A stretch of DNA of 64,000 bases from the NCBI RefSeq assembly GCF_042701255.1, contig NZ_CP170554.1:2666001-2730000 (forward strand), given 5' to 3'. Positions within the stretch are counted from its first letter, which is position 1; every line of letters begins with the position of its first letter. Made by a program: the position numbers and the translations under genes. The stretch is from Tahibacter sp042701255. Lineage in GTDB: Bacteria > Pseudomonadota > Gammaproteobacteria > Xanthomonadales > Rhodanobacteraceae. This document shows, in pieces, positions 60,181 to 64,000 of this stretch. Below the pieces are notes generated by a model. That model searched no databases. It was not told where the DNA came from and saw only the letters and a list, made by a program, of their open reading frames with translations.

Positions 60181-60948
60181 TTGCGCATCGCCCTGGGCGT
60201 CGAATACGACGGCACCGACTTTCTCGGCTGGCAGCGGCTGGACCGCGGCCGCACGGTGCAGGGCGTGCTGGAGCAGGCGCTGTCCTTCGTCGCCGCGACG
60301 CCGGTCCCGGTGACCTGCGCCGGCCGCACCGACGCCGGTGTGCATGCGCGCTGCCAGGTCGTGCATTTCGACGCGCCGGTGGAACGCAGCGACCGCGGCT
60401 GGCTGCTCGGCACCAATTCGCGCCTGCCCGACGACGTCTGCGTGCGCTGGCTGCAGCGCATGCCCGGGGATTTCCACGCGCGCTTCTCGGCGCGCGCTCG
60501 GCGCTACCGCTACACCCTGCTCAATCGTGCGGTGCGCCCGGCGCTGGATGCGCGCTACGTGGCCTGGGAGCGCCAGCCGCTCGATGTCGCGCGCATGCAG
60601 CGGGCCGCGCTCCATCTGCTCGGCGAGCACGATTTCAATGCGTTCCGCACGGTGGCCTGCCAGGCGCCGAATCCGGTGCGCACGGTGCATGCGCTGGACG
60701 TGACGCGCGACGGCGACTACGTCCATTTCGAGATCCAGGCCAATGCGTTCCTGCATCACATGGTGCGCAACGTCGTCGGCAGCCTGCTGCCGGTCGGCCT
60801 CGGCGAGCGCGAACCCGGCTGGGTCGGCGAAGTGCTCGCCGGCCGTGACCGCAATCTGGCCGGGCCGACCGCGCCGTCGCAGGGGCTGACCTTCCTGTAT
60901 CCGCTGTATCCGGCCGAATGGGCGCTGCCCGCGGAAGTGACCCTGTGA
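60181..60948 (+). CDS. truA: tRNA pseudouridine(38-40) synthase TruA
   Basis: TruA converts uridines 38-40 of many tRNAs to pseudouridine. I use the TTG at 60181, which has GGAG upstream and gives the normal N-terminus LRIALGVEYDGTDFLGWQ. The product has 255 residues with the catalytic Asp in GRTDAGVHA, HDFNAFR, and HHMVRNVVG. A longer frame starts in the fimV terminator and was rejected. It overlaps the trpF start by 4 nt (GTGA), if the coupled start is used. Confidence 0.95.
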   Translation: MRIALGVEYDGTDFLGWQRLDRGRTVQGVLEQALSFVAATPVPVTCAGRTDAGVHARCQVVHFDAPVERSDRGWLLGTNSRLPDDVCVRWLQRMPGDFHARFSARARRYRYTLLNRAVRPALDARYVAWERQPLDVARMQRAALHLLGEHDFNAFRTVACQAPNPVRTVHALDVTRDGDYVHFEIQANAFLHHMVRNVVGSLLPVGLGEREPGWVGEVLAGRDRNLAGPTAPSQGLTFLYPLYPAEWALPAEVTL

Positions 60949-61627
60949 GCCCTGGTCCCGTGAGCGGCGACGTCAGCGGCAGTCCGGTGAGCCGCGTGCG
61001 CGTGAAGTTCTGCGGCCTGACCCGCATCGAGGACGTGGCTGCGGCCTGTGCGGCCGGCGTCGATGCGATCGGTCTGGTCATGACCCGGCGCAGCCGGCGC
61101 TTCGTCGATCTCGACCAGGCTGCTGCGCTGCGCACGGCGGCCACGCCGTTCGTCGCCGTGGTGACCCTGCTGCTGGACGACGAGCCGGAATGGGTGCGCG
61201 AAGTCATTAGCCGCGTCGCGCCGGATCTGCTGCAATTCCACGGCGAGGAAACGCCGGCCTATTGCACGGCGTTCGACCGGCGCTATCTCAAGGCCGTGCC
61301 GATGGGCAGCGTCGCCGACGTCGCCGCCTACGCCCGCGCGCATGCGCAGGCGGCCGGTTTCCTGCTCGACAGCCATGCGGCGGGCGGGCAGGGCGGCAGC
61401 GGTGTCGCGTTCGACTGGACGCGCGTGCCGCGGGATCTGGGCCGGCCGCTGCTGCTGGCCGGCGGGCTGGACGCCGGCAACGTGGCGCGTGCGGTGCGCA
61501 CGGCGCGGCCGCATGCGGTCGACGTGTCCAGCGGCATCGAGACGGCGCCGGGCATCAAGTCCGCGCAGAAAATGCAGCAGTTCATGCAGTCGCTGGCGCG
61601 TGCCGGCGCCGACGAGGAAACCCAGGC

Positions 61628-61631
<4 letters not shown>
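60945..61631 (+). CDS. trpF: Phosphoribosylanthranilate isomerase
   Basis: TrpF catalyses the Amadori rearrangement in tryptophan synthesis. The TIM-barrel signatures are KFCGLTRIEDV, LLQFHGEETPAYC, LLAGGLDAGNV and VDVSSGIET. Starts in frame are GTG at 60945, 60960 and 60987. I choose 60945 because it overlaps the truA stop and GGAAG lies 7 nt upstream; that adds a 14-residue non-conserved leader compared with 60987. The protein then has 228 residues. Its stop overlaps the trpB start. Confidence 0.93.
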
Positions 61632-62836
<1,205 letters not shown>

Positions 62837-62875
62837 GTCTCCACGTATCGTTTCGCTGCCAGGTTGCCTTTATCC

Positions 62876-63694
62876 ATGAGCCGTATTTCCGCCCGCTTCG
62901 CCGCGCTGAAGGCCGCCCGCCGGCCGGGTCTGATTCCGTTCGTCACGGCCGGCGATCCGCTGCCCGGGTCCACCGTCGCGCTGATGCATGCGCTGGTCGA
63001 GGCCGGCGCGGACCTGATCGAGCTCGGCGTGCCGTTCTCCGACCCGATGGCCGACGGCCCGGTCATCCAGCATGCCAACGAGCGCGCGCTGGCCAAGGGC
63101 GTCGGCCTGGGCCAGGTGCTCGGCTGGGTCAGCGAATTCCGCACGCGCGACACGCAGACGCCGGTCGTGCTGATGGGCTATCTGAATCCGGTCGAGATCC
63201 GCGGCGTCGCGCGCTTCGCCGCCGAAGCCGTGGCCGCCGGTGTCGACGGCGTGCTGCTGGTCGACTGTCCCGTGGAAGAGATCGCCACGGCGACGCCGCT
63301 GCGCGAAGCCGGGCTGGAGCAGATCTTCCTCGCCGCGCCGACCACCGACGCGGGCCGGCTCGAGCGCATCTGCGCCGCGGCGCAGGGTTTCCTGTACTAC
63401 GTGTCGTTCGCCGGCATCACCGGCGCGGCGCATCTGAGCACCGACGCCGTGCGCGAACGCGTGACCGCGCTGCGTGCGCGGGCGCGCACACCGGTCGCGG
63501 TCGGCTTCGGCGTCAAGGACGCCGCGACGGCCGCGACCATTGCCGGCTTCGCCGACGCCGTGGTGATCGGCAGCGCGCTGGTCGATACACTGGCGGGCAG
63601 CGCCGACGCGGCGGAGCTCGTACGGCGCGCGCAGGCGTTCCTCGCGCCGATCCGCGCAGCGCTGGACGCATTGCCTGCAGGCCATGCCGCGTAA
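62876..63694 (+). CDS. trpA: Tryptophan synthase alpha chain
   Basis: TrpA cleaves indole-3-glycerol phosphate and passes indole to TrpB through a tunnel. The 272-residue TIM barrel has the catalytic Glu49 in DLIELGVPFSD and Asp60 in the PMADGP loop, and LIPFVTAGDP at the start. ATG 62876 is used; a TTG 12 nt earlier would add four residues. An AGG lies upstream. The trpFBA-accD order is typical of Xanthomonas- and Pseudomonas-type chromosomes. Confidence 0.97.
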   Translation: MSRISARFAALKAARRPGLIPFVTAGDPLPGSTVALMHALVEAGADLIELGVPFSDPMADGPVIQHANERALAKGVGLGQVLGWVSEFRTRDTQTPVVLMGYLNPVEIRGVARFAAEAVAAGVDGVLLVDCPVEEIATATPLREAGLEQIFLAAPTTDAGRLERICAAAQGFLYYVSFAGITGAAHLSTDAVRERVTALRARARTPVAVGFGVKDAATAATIAGFADAVVIGSALVDTLAGSADAAELVRRAQAFLAPIRAALDALPAGHAA

Positions 63695-63800
63695 GCGGCA
63701 GCCGGATACTGCGCAAGACCCGGCGCCGCCTGCGGCGGCGCCTCTGCTTGAATCGACGCCGGCGCCCATGCCGCCGGCGGATACCGGAGAGGTTGGTGAC

Positions 63801-64000
63801 ATGAGCTGGCTTTCGAAACTGATGCCGTCGCGCATCCGCACCCAGAGCACCGGCGTCAAGGGCAAGGTGCCCGAGGGCGTCTGGGAGAAATGCGAGGGCT
63901 GCGCCGCGGTGCTGTACCGGCCCGAGCTCGAGCGCAACCTCGAGGTCTGTCCGCAGTGCGGCCATCATCATGCGATCGGCGCGCGCAAGCGCCTGCTCGC
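63801..64000 (+). CDS. accD: Acetyl-CoA carboxylase carboxyltransferase beta subunit, 3' end outside window
   Basis: The first 66 codons read MSWLSKLMPSRIRT and then a Cys4 zinc ribbon (CEGC, then CPQCG after 16 residues), which is the AccD N-terminus. AccD with AccA transfers the carboxyl group to acetyl-CoA in fatty acid synthesis. GGAGAGG lies upstream of ATG 63801. The frame is open further upstream to an ATG at 63684, which would add 39 Pro/Ala-rich residues, but the usual AccD start supports 63801. Confidence 0.93.
   Translation, partial: MSWLSKLMPSRIRTQSTGVKGKVPEGVWEKCEGCAAVLYRPELERNLEVCPQCGHHHAIGARKRLL

Noticed and set aside
58884..60461. Long minus-strand frames opposite fimV and truA
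   Set aside because: These are shadows of the repetitive Ala/Pro/Thr codons in fimV; they consist of Arg/Ala/Pro runs without known motifs.

Overview
The window is a very GC-rich chromosomal segment of a gammaproteobacterium, most likely from the Xanthomonadales (Lysobacteraceae/Rhodanobacteraceae side). Three things point there. The run asd - fimV/hubP - truA - trpF - trpB - trpA - accD is a gammaproteobacterial gene order, FimV/HubP is restricted to that class, and one secreted protein ends in a DGFES-type tail that I associate with Rhodanobacteraceae. No tRNA, rRNA, CRISPR array, transposase or phage gene was found. Codon use is uniformly GC-rich, so no stretch stands out as recently acquired.

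Layout. (1) 1-12.5 kb is a microaerobic/anaerobic respiration locus: a partial PEBP (YbhB-like) gene, azurin, the cbb3 oxidase operon ccoNOQP, a small membrane ORF, ccoG, a ccoH/fixH-like gene, ccoI and ccoS, a TauE/UreH-like membrane protein, and then, on the other strand, an FNR-type regulator and hemN. Perfect FNR boxes (TTGAT-N4-ATCAA) lie in front of azurin and in front of hemN. (2) 12.5-24.9 kb is mixed: a small secreted protein, a glycine-rich secreted protein with a broken frame, a RidA/2-aminomuconate-deaminase-like gene, a TIKI-like secreted protein, a beta carbonic anhydrase, a 2-aminomuconate-semialdehyde-type dehydrogenase, several small hypothetical genes, an atypical SDR, asnS, and an A-type Fe-S carrier. 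(3) 24.9-46.4 kb is a nonribosomal peptide synthetase (NRPS) cluster of ten minus-strand genes, most of them overlapping or closely spaced. (4) 47-64 kb is housekeeping: a DUF4013/TPR membrane protein, a HerA-like ATPase, an MltD-like transglycosylase, psd, a SCO copper chaperone, prmB, aroC, asd, fimV, truA, trpFBA and accD (partial).

How the NRPS cluster seems to work. In transcription order (right to left) it encodes an HPPD-like single-domain oxygenase, a type II thioesterase, a free A-PCP didomain, MbtH, an NTF2/SnoaL-like protein, a class IV aminotransferase, NRPS-A (C-A-PCP-C-A-PCP), a DUF6875-like/YbaK-like two-domain protein, NRPS-B (TubC docking-C-A-PCP-C-A-PCP-TE) and an MFS exporter. 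Four elongation modules plus one free loading or precursor A-PCP predict a short peptide of four to five residues. One A domain has lost the Asp that normally holds the alpha-amino group, which suggests a non-alpha-amino building block; the aminotransferase and the oxygenase could supply it. A YbaK-type aminoacyl-tRNA/thioester deacylase encoded between two NRPS genes is the most unusual element.

A second theme is regulatory. Several minus- and plus-strand genes (hemN, fnr, the Fe-S carrier, sco, the aldehyde dehydrogenase) have a -10-like hexamer ending 6-7 nt before the start codon and no Shine-Dalgarno sequence. This suggests leaderless transcripts.
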